The position numbers and the translations under genes are program-made. DNA of 64,000 nt from JAJEFO01 sp965214325 (GTDB lineage Bacteria > Pseudomonadota > Alphaproteobacteria > Rhodobacterales > Rhodobacteraceae), in assembly GCA_965214325.1 (NCBI GenBank), contig CBDCBG010000005.1, positions 186,001-250,000 of the forward strand, written 5' to 3'. Of this stretch, positions 42,713 through 51,789 are shown one piece after another. Positions within the stretch are counted from its first letter, which is position 1; each line of letters starts with the position of its first letter. Under the pieces are notes generated by a model, which did not search any database, was not told the origin of the DNA, and was given only the letters and a program-made list of their open reading frames with translations.

Positions 42713-45157
42713 ATGGATTCTCCGCTTGTTGTGACAGAACTGTCCGCCGGGGGATCTACAATGCCGCAGGATGCACTCGCAGCCGGTGACTCGGGGTCGA
42801 AGAGCGCTGGCGTGAGCCCGCGCACCGAACCCTCGATCCTGAACGCAATTCCTCACTATCTGCCATTGGGCATATTCCCGCTGATCGTGCTTGCCGCAAT
42901 CTACGGCGGCTGGTGGCTGTTGCCTCCGCTCCTCTTCATGAGCGTGGCAGGGCCGCTTGATCGGGCGCTGGGTGTCGACGGTCGCAACATGGACCCGCTC
43001 AAGACGCCCGGGCGCCGGCTGATCTGGCATAATTTGCCGGTCTGGACCTGGGCGTTCCTGTGGCCGCCGACGCTTGTCTTCGGCATGTGGCAGATCCTTG
43101 CGGTGAATCAACTTGCCGTCTGGGAAGCGGTGTTGCTGGTGATCATCCTGACGATGGAGGGTCAGGCGGTATTTGTCGTCGGTCACGAACTGATTCACCG
43201 ACGCACCATCTGGGAACGGCGGGTCGGTGAATTCCTGCTCGCCTCGGCCTCCTATCCTCAATACGCCACGGAACATGTATACATCCATCATGCCCTCGTT
43301 GGCACGCCGCACGACGCGGGATCCGCTCCGAAAGGCGAGAGTTTCTGGGAATATTTTCCCAAGGAGGTCGTGTGCAACTTCACGAATTCCTGGAAGGTCG
43401 CCACCGATCGGCTGGCACGGCGCCGATTGCCCGCGTTGCATCACAGCAACCCGTTCTGGCGCTACGGCCTTGGCGTCGCGGTCTGGTATGGCCTGGCATT
43501 CTGGATGGGCGGGATCTGGGCGGTTCTCGTCTTTGTCTTCCTCGGATTGTCCTGCGTCTTTTCGATGAAGATCAGCAATTACTTTCAGCACTACGGCCTG
43601 CGTCGCGTCCGTCTGCCGAACGGCCGTTGGGAAAAGGTGATGCCGCGCCATTCCTGGAGCGCCGACTGGAAGTTCAGCAACTGGATGTTCTTCAACATGC
43701 AGCGTCACGCGGATCATCATGCGTCGGCATCTCGGCACTATCCGCTGCTTCAGGTTCACAATGCCGACGAGTCTCCGGAGTTGCCCGGAACCTACGCCGA
43801 CATGATGAACATCGTGCTGCGTCCGAAACGCTGGTTCGAGAAGATGGATCCGTTGGTGGACCAGTGGCGCAAGCACTTCTATCCTGAGATCGATGACTGG
43901 AGCGCCTACGACAGTCCGGTTGCAGCGGCGCGGCCGGATGCCTTTGACGCGATAGTCGAGATCTACGGCGCTTCACCACGGCTCGCCAAGTGGATCGAAC
44001 GCAACGCGGAACTCCTGGACAACCTGCAGGACCGGGAATTTGCGGATCTTGACCTGCCAAAGGGATTCGGACCGGACGCGGAGTCTGAATTGCTGGCACG
44101 GCGCGGCCTGACACGGGTCTACTGGACGCATGAAATGGACGTTCAGGAAATGAAGGGCCTGATCGCGGAATTGCCAACGGCTGATGCCAGGGAGAGCGCC
44201 GAAATCGTGCGGAACTGGTCCAACGACAAGGCGTTTCAGATAGGGATGCACGTCGTGCGCGGGAACCTGTCGCCGGCGGAGGCCAAGGTTGCGCTTTCGA
44301 ACCTTGCCGAGGCATCGATCTCGACCGTTCTGGCCGCCGTGGTTGAGGATTTTGTCAACTGGTTCGGACCGCTGGACGAAGGTGGGGTCGCGGCGATCTT
44401 CCTGGGCGATCTCGCCAGCAGGGAAGCTCACCCTGGCGTCGCGGTCAACATGCTGTTTGTCCATGACGGCAGCCACGCCGAAGACAATGAGCGCCTGTGT
44501 CGGCAATTCCGCGCGGCCTTGACCGACCTGGCGCAGGGCAGCCTGTTGTTCTCTCCGATTCCGCACGGATCGAATGCCATTCCTGCACTTCCGCTTTCCG
44601 GACTGGAAAGGCAGGTCACGAACCGAGATCCCGGAGAGATCCCGGCCCTGGCGATGGCACGTTGCGTCTTTGAATGCGGTGATTGCGAGATTGGCCGTCG
44701 GTTCGACGAAGCGCGGAGCGAAGTCCTGGCCGGTTGTGGCGAAGGCGAAGACCTGGTCTCGCGACTGCGTGAATCGCCGGAAGGTCCCACCGAAGCCGAC
44801 GTGTCAACATTCATCCATGCGCGTGGCGGGCTGGAAGATGTTGAAAGGGCTGCACGGGTCATTCAATTGACAGAGCCCGGACTTGATCTCGACGATCCGG
44901 CACCGACGGCTGCGGCAGTGTTTGGTGCCGCCGGCGCCGAACATCTGGAACAGGCCGCGGGCATGTGGCGGACATTGCAAGGCGTTGTGCGGCTCGTCGG
45001 AGAGGAAGGCTTTGACGTGACCGAGGCTGGCGAGAGCGTCAGATCCCTCGTTGCGAGCACATGCGGCCAGGAGAATTTCGCCGCGTTGAACTCGGCGGTT
45101 GCCGAAACCGCACGTCATGCCGCCAAGGAGATCGACAGGTTGCTGTCGCGCACATGA
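42713..45157 (+). CDS. AlkB-type membrane hydroxylase fused to a GlnE-like domain
   Basis: The protein has 814 residues; ATG 42713 has GGAGG five bases upstream. Residues 45-350 are a multi-pass di-iron hydroxylase with the three histidine boxes HELIH (158-162), EHVYIHH (187-193) and MQRHADHH (329-336), as in alkane 1-monooxygenases. Residues about 420-814 follow the order of glutamine-synthetase adenylyltransferase GlnE: IVEIYGASPRLAKWIERNAE, LSNLAEASISTVLAAVV, GGVAAIFLGDLASRE, then HARGGLEDVERAARVIQL. The GlnE D-x-D nucleotidyl site reads AVNML here, so it is probably catalytically dead. It overlaps the YcaO gene by ATGA. It may oxidise the RiPP product or a lipid partner; the second domain may dock or regulate. 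Confidence 0.8.
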   Translation: MDSPLVVTELSAGGSTMPQDALAAGDSGSKSAGVSPRTEPSILNAIPHYLPLGIFPLIVLAAIYGGWWLLPPLLFMSVAGPLDRALGVDGRNMDPLKTPGRRLIWHNLPVWTWAFLWPPTLVFGMWQILAVNQLAVWEAVLLVIILTMEGQAVFVVGHELIHRRTIWERRVGEFLLASASYPQYATEHVYIHHALVGTPHDAGSAPKGESFWEYFPKEVVCNFTNSWKVATDRLARRRLPALHHSNPFWRYGLGVAVWYGLAFWMGGIWAVLVFVFLGLSCVFSMKISNYFQHYGLRRVRLPNGRWEKVMPRHSWSADWKFSNWMFFNMQRHADHHASASRHYPLLQVHNADESPELPGTYADMMNIVLRPKRWFEKMDPLVDQWRKHFYPEIDDWSAYDSPVAAARPDAFDAIVEIYGASPRLAKWIERNAELLDNLQDREFADLDLPKGFGPDAESELLARRGLTRVYWTHEMDVQEMKGLIAELPTADARESAEIVRNWSNDKAFQIGMHVVRGNLSPAEAKVALSNLAEASISTVLAAVVEDFVNWFGPLDEGGVAAIFLGDLASREAHPGVAVNMLFVHDGSHAEDNERLCRQFRAALTDLAQGSLLFSPIPHGSNAIPALPLSGLERQVTNRDPGEIPALAMARCVFECGDCEIGRRFDEARSEVLAGCGEGEDLVSRLRESPEGPTEADVSTFIHARGGLEDVERAARVIQLTEPGLDLDDPAPTAAAVFGAAGAEHLEQAAGMWRTLQGVVRLVGEEGFDVTEAGESVRSLVASTCGQENFAALNSAVAETARHAAKEIDRLLSRT

Positions 45158-47508
45158 AGGCCCCGGTCCGGCCGGCACAGAAACCCGAGATGCCGTCGCA
45201 GAAGTCCACAATCCACCGGAAGGGGATACTGACTCGAGTCACGCAGGAGGACGAGGGCCTGGTCAAGCTCCCGGCGCTTGCTCCGCACCTGCGATCACAC
45301 GTTGTCGGCGAAGCGCAGGTGTTGCTGGTTTCGGAGCGGTTCAATACGTTGCTGCATGGCGAGTTGCATTGCAATCTGCTTCCCTTGCTCGACGGCCGGC
45401 TCACGAAGGCCGAAATCGTTGCGCGCCTTGAAGGCTCGCATCCTGCCACTGAAGTTCTTGCGGCCATTGGCTCGCTTTCTGCCAAGGGCTATGTCGTGTC
45501 CGCCGATCATGGCATGGAGCGACCGCGGGCTGCATACTGGTCTTCACTTGGTGTTTCGCCGCGCTGGGCCGAACGCCGGCTCTTGGAATCACGTGTCGCG
45601 ATCGAAGGTGACGACGGTCGACTGCGCCGGCACTTGAGCGAGCAGGGCGTCAGTGAGGAGAGCCGCAATCCCAGGCTCACGGTCCTTGTGTGCGACGATT
45701 TTCTTGCATCCAGTCTCGGGGAGGTGAATCGGCGCCAGCTTGAATCAGGTGCACCGTGGATGCTGGTGAGACCGCGCGGCATGGAGGCGCTGTTCGGTCC
45801 CGTCTTTCGCTCGGACCGGCAAGGGCCCTGTTGGGACTGCCTGGCCCGTCGTCTGCGCAGCCACGAGGAAGTTCACAGTTTCCTGCGCAACGTCGCTGGC
45901 GAAAGTGCAGCCTTCAAGCCGTTCGCAGCCCAGCCTTCCGTGCTGGAGGCGCTGTACGGCCTGATCGCGGCGGAAATCGTCAAGTGGCTGGTGCTCGCGG
46001 AGTCTGCGCCGGTTCACGAAAACGCAGTCGCGATGAACGTCGGCACGTTTGCAAGTTCGCGGCATCGGGTCGCGCGTCGCCCGCAGTGCTTCTCCTGTGG
46101 CGACGAAGCCCTGTATCGCCCGGATCGGCCGCCGGCCCCGCTGTGCCTGCAGGCAAGTCCCAAGGCGCATCGGGGCAATGGTGGCGCTCGGACCGTGGCT
46201 CCAGGAGTCACGTTTGCGAGATATCGCCATCTGGTGAGCCCGATTAGCGGTGTCGTGGCCTGGGTGTCACGCACTTCCGATGAAACCGATTCCTGGCTGC
46301 ATGTCGACTGGGCAGGAAGCAATCTCGGCTTGAGAAGCCAAACCTTGAGCTCGCTCCGACGCAGCTTGCGCAGCAAGAGCGCCGGCAAGGGAAGCACGCG
46401 CGAGCAATCCAGGGTCAGCGCCCTCTGCGAGGCGATCGAGCGCCATTCGGGCGCATTCCAAGGAGACGAGATCCGGGTCCGCAGGCGGTTCGTCGAATTC
46501 CTCGAGAACGAAGAGGCAATACACCCGAACGATGCGCAACTGTTCAGCGACAGGCAGCTTGATGACGCCAAGAGCATCAACGCCAGGGGACACCCCTACA
46601 ATGTCGTTCCACCGCGTCTTGACCCCCACGCCGAGATCGACTGGACCCCGGTGTGGTCGCTCACGCAGCAGCGGCACCGGTTCTTGCCGACTGCAATGCT
46701 CTACAGCATGGCGCCGGAACAGCGGGGCCCGATGGATCTGATCGCCGATTCCAACGGTTGCGCTGCCGGCAATACCCTCGAGGAAGCCATCCTTCAGGGC
46801 TTCTACGAACTGACAGAGCGCGACGCGTTCGCCATCTGGTGGTACAACCGGCTGCGGGTTCCGGCGGTTGACCTTGCCAGTTTCGATGACGGATACCTCG
46901 CAGCGGCCTCGGACTACTATGCCTGTCGCGGCAGGGAAATGTGGATGCTCGATATCACTTCCGACATCAAGATCCCCACATTCGTCGCGCTTTCACGAAG
47001 AACGGACGCACAGAGCGAAGACATCATTTACGGTGCAGGCACGCACGCGGATCCGCGCGTTGCCGCTCTGCGCGCGGTTTGCGAACTGAACCAATGCCTT
47101 GGCTGGCTGCCTCGACCCGGCCGGACCGACAACCGGCCCATGATCGATGACCCGCTGGCCCTGTGGTGGTGGAAGACCGCCCGTCTCGCCGAATGCGGCT
47201 GGCTGGCGCCGGCGGCGGGGGAACCGCACCGCAAGGCTGCGGACTATCCGACGGTCGAGACAGCCGACGCGCGCGATGACGTGGACATGTGCCGCGCCGT
47301 CGTCGAAGCCAAAGGCATGGAGTTGCTTGTCTTGGACCAGACCAGGCCTGACATCGGCATGCCGGTGGTCCGTGTCATCGTGCCGGGCATGCGTCATTTC
47401 TGGGCGCGGTTCGCGCCTGGCCGACTGTATGATGTGCCGGTTAGCCTTGGGTGGCGCACGCACCGACTGGCGGAAGCCGACCTGAACCCCGCACCCGTGA
47501 TTGCATGA
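45154..47508 (+). CDS. TOMM leader-binding / YcaO cyclodehydratase
   Basis: This 784-residue fusion is typical of thiazole/oxazole-modified peptide pathways. The N-terminus (residues about 25-120) looks like a RiPP recognition element. An E1-like domain with zinc pairs CWDC (226-229) and CFSC (312-315) follows. The YcaO domain (350-784) carries its ATP motifs VSALCEAIERHSGAF, DSNGCAAGNTLEEA and FYELTERDAFAIWWYNR, and the C-terminus ends LNPAPVIA, the Pro-rich tail that organises the active site. It should bind the precursor leader and convert Cys (or Ser/Thr) to azolines using ATP. Start codon overlaps the hydroxylase stop, implying coupled translation. Confidence 0.9.
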   Translation: MKAPVRPAQKPEMPSQKSTIHRKGILTRVTQEDEGLVKLPALAPHLRSHVVGEAQVLLVSERFNTLLHGELHCNLLPLLDGRLTKAEIVARLEGSHPATEVLAAIGSLSAKGYVVSADHGMERPRAAYWSSLGVSPRWAERRLLESRVAIEGDDGRLRRHLSEQGVSEESRNPRLTVLVCDDFLASSLGEVNRRQLESGAPWMLVRPRGMEALFGPVFRSDRQGPCWDCLARRLRSHEEVHSFLRNVAGESAAFKPFAAQPSVLEALYGLIAAEIVKWLVLAESAPVHENAVAMNVGTFASSRHRVARRPQCFSCGDEALYRPDRPPAPLCLQASPKAHRGNGGARTVAPGVTFARYRHLVSPISGVVAWVSRTSDETDSWLHVDWAGSNLGLRSQTLSSLRRSLRSKSAGKGSTREQSRVSALCEAIERHSGAFQGDEIRVRRRFVEFLENEEAIHPNDAQLFSDRQLDDAKSINARGHPYNVVPPRLDPHAEIDWTPVWSLTQQRHRFLPTAMLYSMAPEQRGPMDLIADSNGCAAGNTLEEAILQGFYELTERDAFAIWWYNRLRVPAVDLASFDDGYLAAASDYYACRGREMWMLDITSDIKIPTFVALSRRTDAQSEDIIYGAGTHADPRVAALRAVCELNQCLGWLPRPGRTDNRPMIDDPLALWWWKTARLAECGWLAPAAGEPHRKAADYPTVETADARDDVDMCRAVVEAKGMELLVLDQTRPDIGMPVVRVIVPGMRHFWARFAPGRLYDVPVSLGWRTHRLAEADLNPAPVIA

Positions 47509-47792
47509 GTCCTTTACCGTCCTGAAGGGCGAGGACTTTCAGAAGTTCAGGAGAACCCGAATGCAGGTCAGAAGGTCGGCGCCGGAAAGGCAAGGGGTGG
47601 CCTGTCGACCTGCTCGGCGGCCGTGGATTCCGCGCTGCGAAAGGTTTCATGCCCGACCGGATCTAGAATTGAGACCTCCGCTTCGAATGCCGGGCCGGCC
47701 TCGGCAAGGGCGAATCCCGTCGCTCTCTCGCCCGTGCCGCGTTCGCCCATTCGCAAGGTCGCATCCATGATCGATCGGACGCCGCGCAGCAG
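47509..47792. other. Unassigned debris after the YcaO gene
   Basis: No gene is recognised. Shortly after the YcaO stop is CCGTCCTGAAGGGCGAGG, which resembles an IS200/IS605 end hairpin. The rest leads into a Tn3 transposase fragment. Confidence 0.3.
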
Positions 47793-47990
47793 AAGCGCGA
47801 CATGGTTCTCAACCTCGTCATCGCCGCCATCATGTTCAGGAACACGCTCTACATGGACAGGCGCCGGACCATCTCCGAAAGACCGGCCAACAGCGTGAAC
47901 CCGGTCTGCTGCCCCTCGCCTCGCCACCCGGCTTGGAGCGCATCATTCTGACGGGCGGCTTCGACTGGCATTCTGGTGCCGCTGAGCGCA
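47793..47990 (+). pseudogene. Tn3 transposase extreme C-terminus
   Basis: LNLVIAAIMFRNTLYMDRRR and, after a frame change, PPGLERIILTGGFDWHSG match the last segment of Tn3 TnpA (usually LNLVTAAIV-WNT-Y and LSPLGWEHINLTGDY). It is the second Tn3 piece in the window and lies between the intact YcaO gene and the relic of another. Confidence 0.55.
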
Positions 47991-48162
47991 GAATCGCGCA
48001 TGCATGCACCTCAGATCAGGCAGGGAACAAGCCGCTTGACTTCAAGGGTCCGATACTGGCTCGATGTTCCCGCTTGGCGTGATTCTACGCGTAAGACCAT
48101 CCGATGGGGCCAGCCAGTGCCAGACATGACTGCCGCGACCGGACGGCGGTTCCGGATCGGCG

Positions 48163-48537
48163 ATCGACGATCCGCTGGCGCTGCGGTGGTGGAAAACGTC
48201 GCGGCTGGCGGACCATCCGCATCTGGCGCCGGCGGTCGGGGCGACGGTTCACGGCAAGGCCGACAATCCGGTTTCCGATACGGCGGATGCACGCGACGAG
48301 ATCGAGCGATGCCGCGCGCTGGTCGAAGCCCGCGGCATGGGTTTTCTGGTTCTCGGCCAGACGCGGCCGGACATCGGCATGCCGGTCGCTCGGGTCACCG
48401 TGCCCGGCCCGCGCCGTTTCTGGGAGCGTTTCGCGCCGGGGTGCCTGTACGATGTGCCGGTCAAGTTGGGCTGGCGCGACAGCGCCTTGTCAGGAGGAGA
48501 GCTCAATCCCGTGCCGGTTGTTGCGCAAGGAGCGGAC
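48163..48537 (+). pseudogene. C-terminal relic of a second YcaO protein
   Basis: IDDPLALRWWKTSRLADHPH, RCRALVEARGMGFLVLGQTR and ERFAPGCLYDVPVKLGWRDS to LNPVPVVA parallel the last 125 residues of the YcaO protein ending at 47508. No stop separates this from the next gene: the frame passes straight into its ATG at 48538. The upstream 80% of this copy has been lost at a Tn3 fragment. Confidence 0.8.
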
Positions 48538-49656
48538 ATGAATTTTGAGGAAAGTCTCGCCGTTACCCAGAAGCGTCTCGCCGGCGAAGCCGGCTCCCTG
48601 GCCGAAGTGCTCGAGCGACTGAGGGGCCAGGTATCGCCCGACCTGATCGGTGACTGTGAGTGGGAAAGTGTTCTGGAGCGCGCCCGGGACCTGCCGGCGG
48701 CCATGGCCGCCTTCCCGTTCGGCTTCGAACTGCCGCTGCACGAGAACCAGCCGGGCGCCGACCTCGGGGTTTCGGTTGTCGGCGGCACCGAATCGGCGGA
48801 GTTTTTCGAGGAAAGGGCGCGGCTGGACAAACCGGATCCGTCAGCTGCGGCCATCGCGCATCTTCTGGAGCAGACCGAGCCCGACGGTTCGCCGCTTTGT
48901 CAGGTCGTCGGACGGAAGTTGATGCTCGAATTCGACGTCGCTTCGAGACCCGACGGCGCGCCGGCGGATCCAGGCATTTTTCTCCGACCGGCGGAACGGC
49001 CGATGGTCGGCGACGGCCGATCCCTCGGCGATGTCGTTACGGTGCTCGACGCGCTGGTTTCCGCCGTTGGCTGGAACCCCGATGCGGCCGAGCGAAAGCA
49101 TGCAGAGCGGATTTACCTTGCACAAGGGCCGGACACGCGCGTCGAATCCCTTGGCGCTTTTCCTTCGCGGGAACGAGCGCTCCGGCTTGCCGTGACGGGG
49201 TTTAGAAACTCGCAGGACCTTGCGGCATTCCTCGAACGCGCCGGCTGGCCGGGGCAGCGCCAGGCGGCCGCCGCCGCAGTCGCACGCTTCGAGAAACATG
49301 GCGGGTTCTTCGCCCTTGGGGCGCATTTCGACGTCTTGTCCGGCGGCCTGGGCCCAACGCTCGGATTGAGTTTCGTTGCCAAGGAAAGGGTTTCGAAGGA
49401 TCCGCGCTATTGGCTGGACGATCCCGGCCTTTGGAATGCTTTCGTTGACGGCCTGCGCTCGGAAGGTCTTGGCGTGCCGCGGAAATTGTCCGCGCTGTCA
49501 GAATGGACAGCAGGGCCGATCACGCTTTTTTCAAGGTCCGGCCAGTTTGTGCTGCTGCGCGGCATCCACCATTTCAAGATCGTTCTGACCGGCGACGGCA
49601 TAGGGCCGGCCAAGGGCTACGTTTACATGGCGCTGATCGCCGCGCCGACTTCCTAG
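48538..49656 (+). CDS. Unknown 372-residue protein of the RiPP locus
   Basis: ATG 48538 follows an AAGGAG site five bases before it. The sequence (MNFEESLAVTQKRLAGEAGS, HLLEQTEPDGSPLCQVVGRK, GPTLGLSFVAKERVSKDP, GIHHFKIVLTGDGIGPAKGY) has no signal or membrane segment. I do not recognise a family. It follows a YcaO reading frame without an intervening stop, so in the ancestor it was coupled or fused to a cyclodehydratase, which suggests a role in peptide maturation. It looks intact. Confidence 0.6.
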   Translation: MNFEESLAVTQKRLAGEAGSLAEVLERLRGQVSPDLIGDCEWESVLERARDLPAAMAAFPFGFELPLHENQPGADLGVSVVGGTESAEFFEERARLDKPDPSAAAIAHLLEQTEPDGSPLCQVVGRKLMLEFDVASRPDGAPADPGIFLRPAERPMVGDGRSLGDVVTVLDALVSAVGWNPDAAERKHAERIYLAQGPDTRVESLGAFPSRERALRLAVTGFRNSQDLAAFLERAGWPGQRQAAAAAVARFEKHGGFFALGAHFDVLSGGLGPTLGLSFVAKERVSKDPRYWLDDPGLWNAFVDGLRSEGLGVPRKLSALSEWTAGPITLFSRSGQFVLLRGIHHFKIVLTGDGIGPAKGYVYMALIAAPTS

Positions 49657-49814
49657 TCGGTGCTTTCAGCAGATCATCCGCTCGTCCTTTCGGCCAACGC
49701 GCTGAACCGAAACGGTTTCCCGCCGCCGGCGGTGCGGATTTGCCGGGATTGCCAGATGCGCCGCAAGACCCCGTCCTTCAGTTCGGGGATGCAAGGCGCA
49801 GACGCCCTGGCGCG

Positions 49815-50110
49815 TCAATGGGGCGCGTTGGGCTTCGACATGTTTGCGAGTGATGTCGAGCGGCGCCCCGCCGCATGACGCGGCGAAGCAGGACGGGGAC
49901 CACAGGACGCCTTTCCTGCAGCGTCCGGTGATTTCGGGCCGGAGACGCTTCGCGGGGGACGGCCGGACACGCCCTTCAGGCTGTTGACCAGCCTGGAGAG
50001 GGACACCTTTGGAGGGTGGTTGACGAGCAGGTGCACGTGGTCGTCCTCCCCGTCGCATTCGAGCGGTTCGGCCTCGAAGTCTCGGCAGAGCTTCGCGAGG
50101 ATGGACTAGC
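49815..50110 (-). pseudogene. IS200/IS605 TnpA (Y1 transposase) remnant
   Basis: DDHVHLLVNHPPKVSLSRLV and NSLKGVSGR are the HUH block and following helix of an IS200-type TnpA. After a frameshift the other frame gives VLWSPSCFAASCGGAPLDIT, the usual C-terminus. The tnpB-like gene of such elements may be that at 52.3-53.1 kb. Confidence 0.65.
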
Positions 50111-50170
50111 GGGCGAAGCAGGCTACCGTCTGAGCGGCAAGAATCCTGGGCCACACCCGGCCATGCAGCC

Positions 50171-50767
50171 GTGGTCCGGGCGCGGTTCGAGGATGACCCG
50201 GGCTTCGTCATGATCCAGGACGAGAAGGCGTACAAGGCCGCATTCGCCAAGGGGATGCTGCGTCTGGAGGATCGGGAGCCGCAGCCCACGGAGATCGAGG
50301 CCCGCGTGGCGCGCGCCGTCGTCGCGACGCGTGGCACGGATCGGCACGGGCTGGCGCTGGCCATGGCGGAGGCGCTGGAACGCGGGACGACCGCCACGGC
50401 GGACGGAATCCTCAAGGAGCGGGCGGCGGTGCTCGCGGAGTTGCAGGAAGACTGGCCGAAGGGAGAGCACCGGATCGAGAGATCGGTCCGCAAGCAGGCG
50501 CTCATGCGGCGGGTCTGCCGGAACTTCACGGGCGCGGAGGTCCGGGAGATGTGCGAGGGCAAGGGGCCGGTCATGGACTGGCTGCCCGGCGACGCGGCGC
50601 GGACGCGGGTCCGGGAGACGATGCTCGGGCTGCACCGCGATACGTGGTCTTCCGATCCGTCGCCCTGGCGCGGGCGGCGGGAGACGCTCGCGCGGGAGTT
50701 CGGCCTGGTTCGCGAGGACGGGCCGGAGCGCGACCGCGGGATGTACCCCGAGATCGAGCGATGGTAA
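50171..50767 (+). CDS. Unidentified protein, possible relaxase C-terminal piece
   Basis: The 198-residue frame (FEDDPGFVMIQDEKAYKAAF, LALAMAEALERGTTATADG, ERDRGMYPEIERW) is helical and charged. From memory its composition resembles the variable C-terminal tail of alphaproteobacterial MobF relaxases, one of which is truncated at 24.1 kb. It starts at a GTG with no clear ribosome site, so a fragment is likely. Alignment to full TraA/TrwC proteins would settle it. Confidence 0.4.
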   Translation: MVRARFEDDPGFVMIQDEKAYKAAFAKGMLRLEDREPQPTEIEARVARAVVATRGTDRHGLALAMAEALERGTTATADGILKERAAVLAELQEDWPKGEHRIERSVRKQALMRRVCRNFTGAEVREMCEGKGPVMDWLPGDAARTRVRETMLGLHRDTWSSDPSPWRGRRETLAREFGLVREDGPERDRGMYPEIERW

Positions 50768-50943
50768 GGCGGAAACCGTCCGGCGGGAGGCCGCGTTGCC
50801 GCGCTATACTGGATCGCGTCGGAACGGGAATGCGCGGCAACCAGACGCCCTGCACGGCAGACCTGCATCGTCGAACCGGGGACTGACTTGCCGGGCGTCG
50901 TTCCGGCCGTTCGCGGGGTCGGGGCGAGCGTCCCGAAGGGACT

Positions 50944-51348
50944 TCACGACACCGTCCAATCTTCCAGTTGAAGATCAGACACACGCTCAAATTCCCTGAC
51001 ATTGTTGCTAACCAAAATGAGACTGCGCGCTTTCGCCTGCCCGGCGACAAGGACATCATAGGGACCAATTGGTGTACCCGATCTCTTCAGTTCCGCCCGA
51101 ACCTCACCGGCCTGGCGCGAGTCCTCTTCGTCAAAGGGTAGAACGACGAAGTCTCTGAGGAGCAGTCTGATCGTTTCCAGGTTAAACGAGACCTGTTGGC
51201 TCTTGTAGGCACCAAAATAGAGTTCATGCGAGACAACCGCAGGTATGCCGATGTCGCCTTCGGGGCAGTTCAGCACCCGATCAATCAGAGCTTCCGATTT
51301 TCGACCGAGCAACGATATGACAGCATTGGTATCGAACAAGAACCGCAT
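50944..51348 (-). CDS. vapC: VapC PIN-domain toxin
   Basis: The 134-residue PIN ribonuclease has RFLFDTNAVISLLGR (Asp 6), SHELYFGAYKS (Glu), GPYDVLVAGQAKARSL (Asp) and SNNVREFERV. All catalytic acids are present and length is normal. Its start overlaps the antitoxin stop at 51348. In contrast to the pair at 4.9 kb it appears functional. Confidence 0.85.
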   Translation of the reverse strand: MRFLFDTNAVISLLGRKSEALIDRVLNCPEGDIGIPAVVSHELYFGAYKSQQVSFNLETIRLLLRDFVVLPFDEEDSRQAGEVRAELKRSGTPIGPYDVLVAGQAKARSLILVSNNVREFERVSDLQLEDWTVS

Positions 51349-51608
51349 CAGTTGAGTGCCTTGTCCAGACCGTCTCGGTCTTGTTCTTCGGGCTGCTCTC
51401 GACCATCCTTGAGAAAGTCTTCACTCACGCCACGTCTCAACGCGGATCGCAGTGAGCTCCAACCACGATTGCTTTCCGGATGTGGCCGCAGAATGATTGC
51501 GCTTCCTTCACGAGAGACTTCGACCTCTTCGACGTCGAACCGAAATTCTTTAGGCAGGCGAACGGCTTGCGAGTTACCCGACTTGAAGACCTTCGCAACT
51601 TGTGGCAC
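51348..51608 (-). CDS. vapB: VapB antitoxin, AbrB-type
   Basis: From GTG 51608 (GGAGG upstream) the product is 86 residues, starting VPQVAKVFKSGNSQAVRLPK, the swapped-hairpin AbrB fold. An ATG 14 codons earlier would place the operator inside the gene, so GTG is preferred. The C-terminal tail is acidic and should cover the toxin active site. Confidence 0.8.
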   Translation of the reverse strand: MPQVAKVFKSGNSQAVRLPKEFRFDVEEVEVSREGSAIILRPHPESNRGWSSLRSALRRGVSEDFLKDGREQPEEQDRDGLDKALN

Positions 51609-51625
51609 TATGCCCTCCTCCGATG

Positions 51626-51643
51626 TATACACAAGTCTGTATA
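51626..51643 (-). promoter_or_regulatory. Candidate VapBC operator
   Basis: TATACA (51626-51631) and TGTATA (51638-51643) are perfect inverted halves 6 bases apart, 18 bases upstream of the vapB start. Autoregulation at such a site is usual for the family. Confidence 0.45.
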
Positions 51644-51789
51644 TACGCACGGCTGCGTTGGATGTAAAGGCGCGTCAGCATCTTTGCCAACGTCAGGTCA
51701 ACGCTCGTCGCGTTTCCACAAGATCCACCGCTTTGCGGTACTCTCCGGAATCCTTTTGACAGTAGCACAGACCCCGCAGGCCGTTTCAG

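Noticed and set aside
50123..50635. Minus-strand frame opposite the 198-residue protein
   Set aside because: The plus-strand reading has a more natural composition and acidic/basic helix pattern; the minus frame is Pro/Arg-rich in the way of antisense frames.
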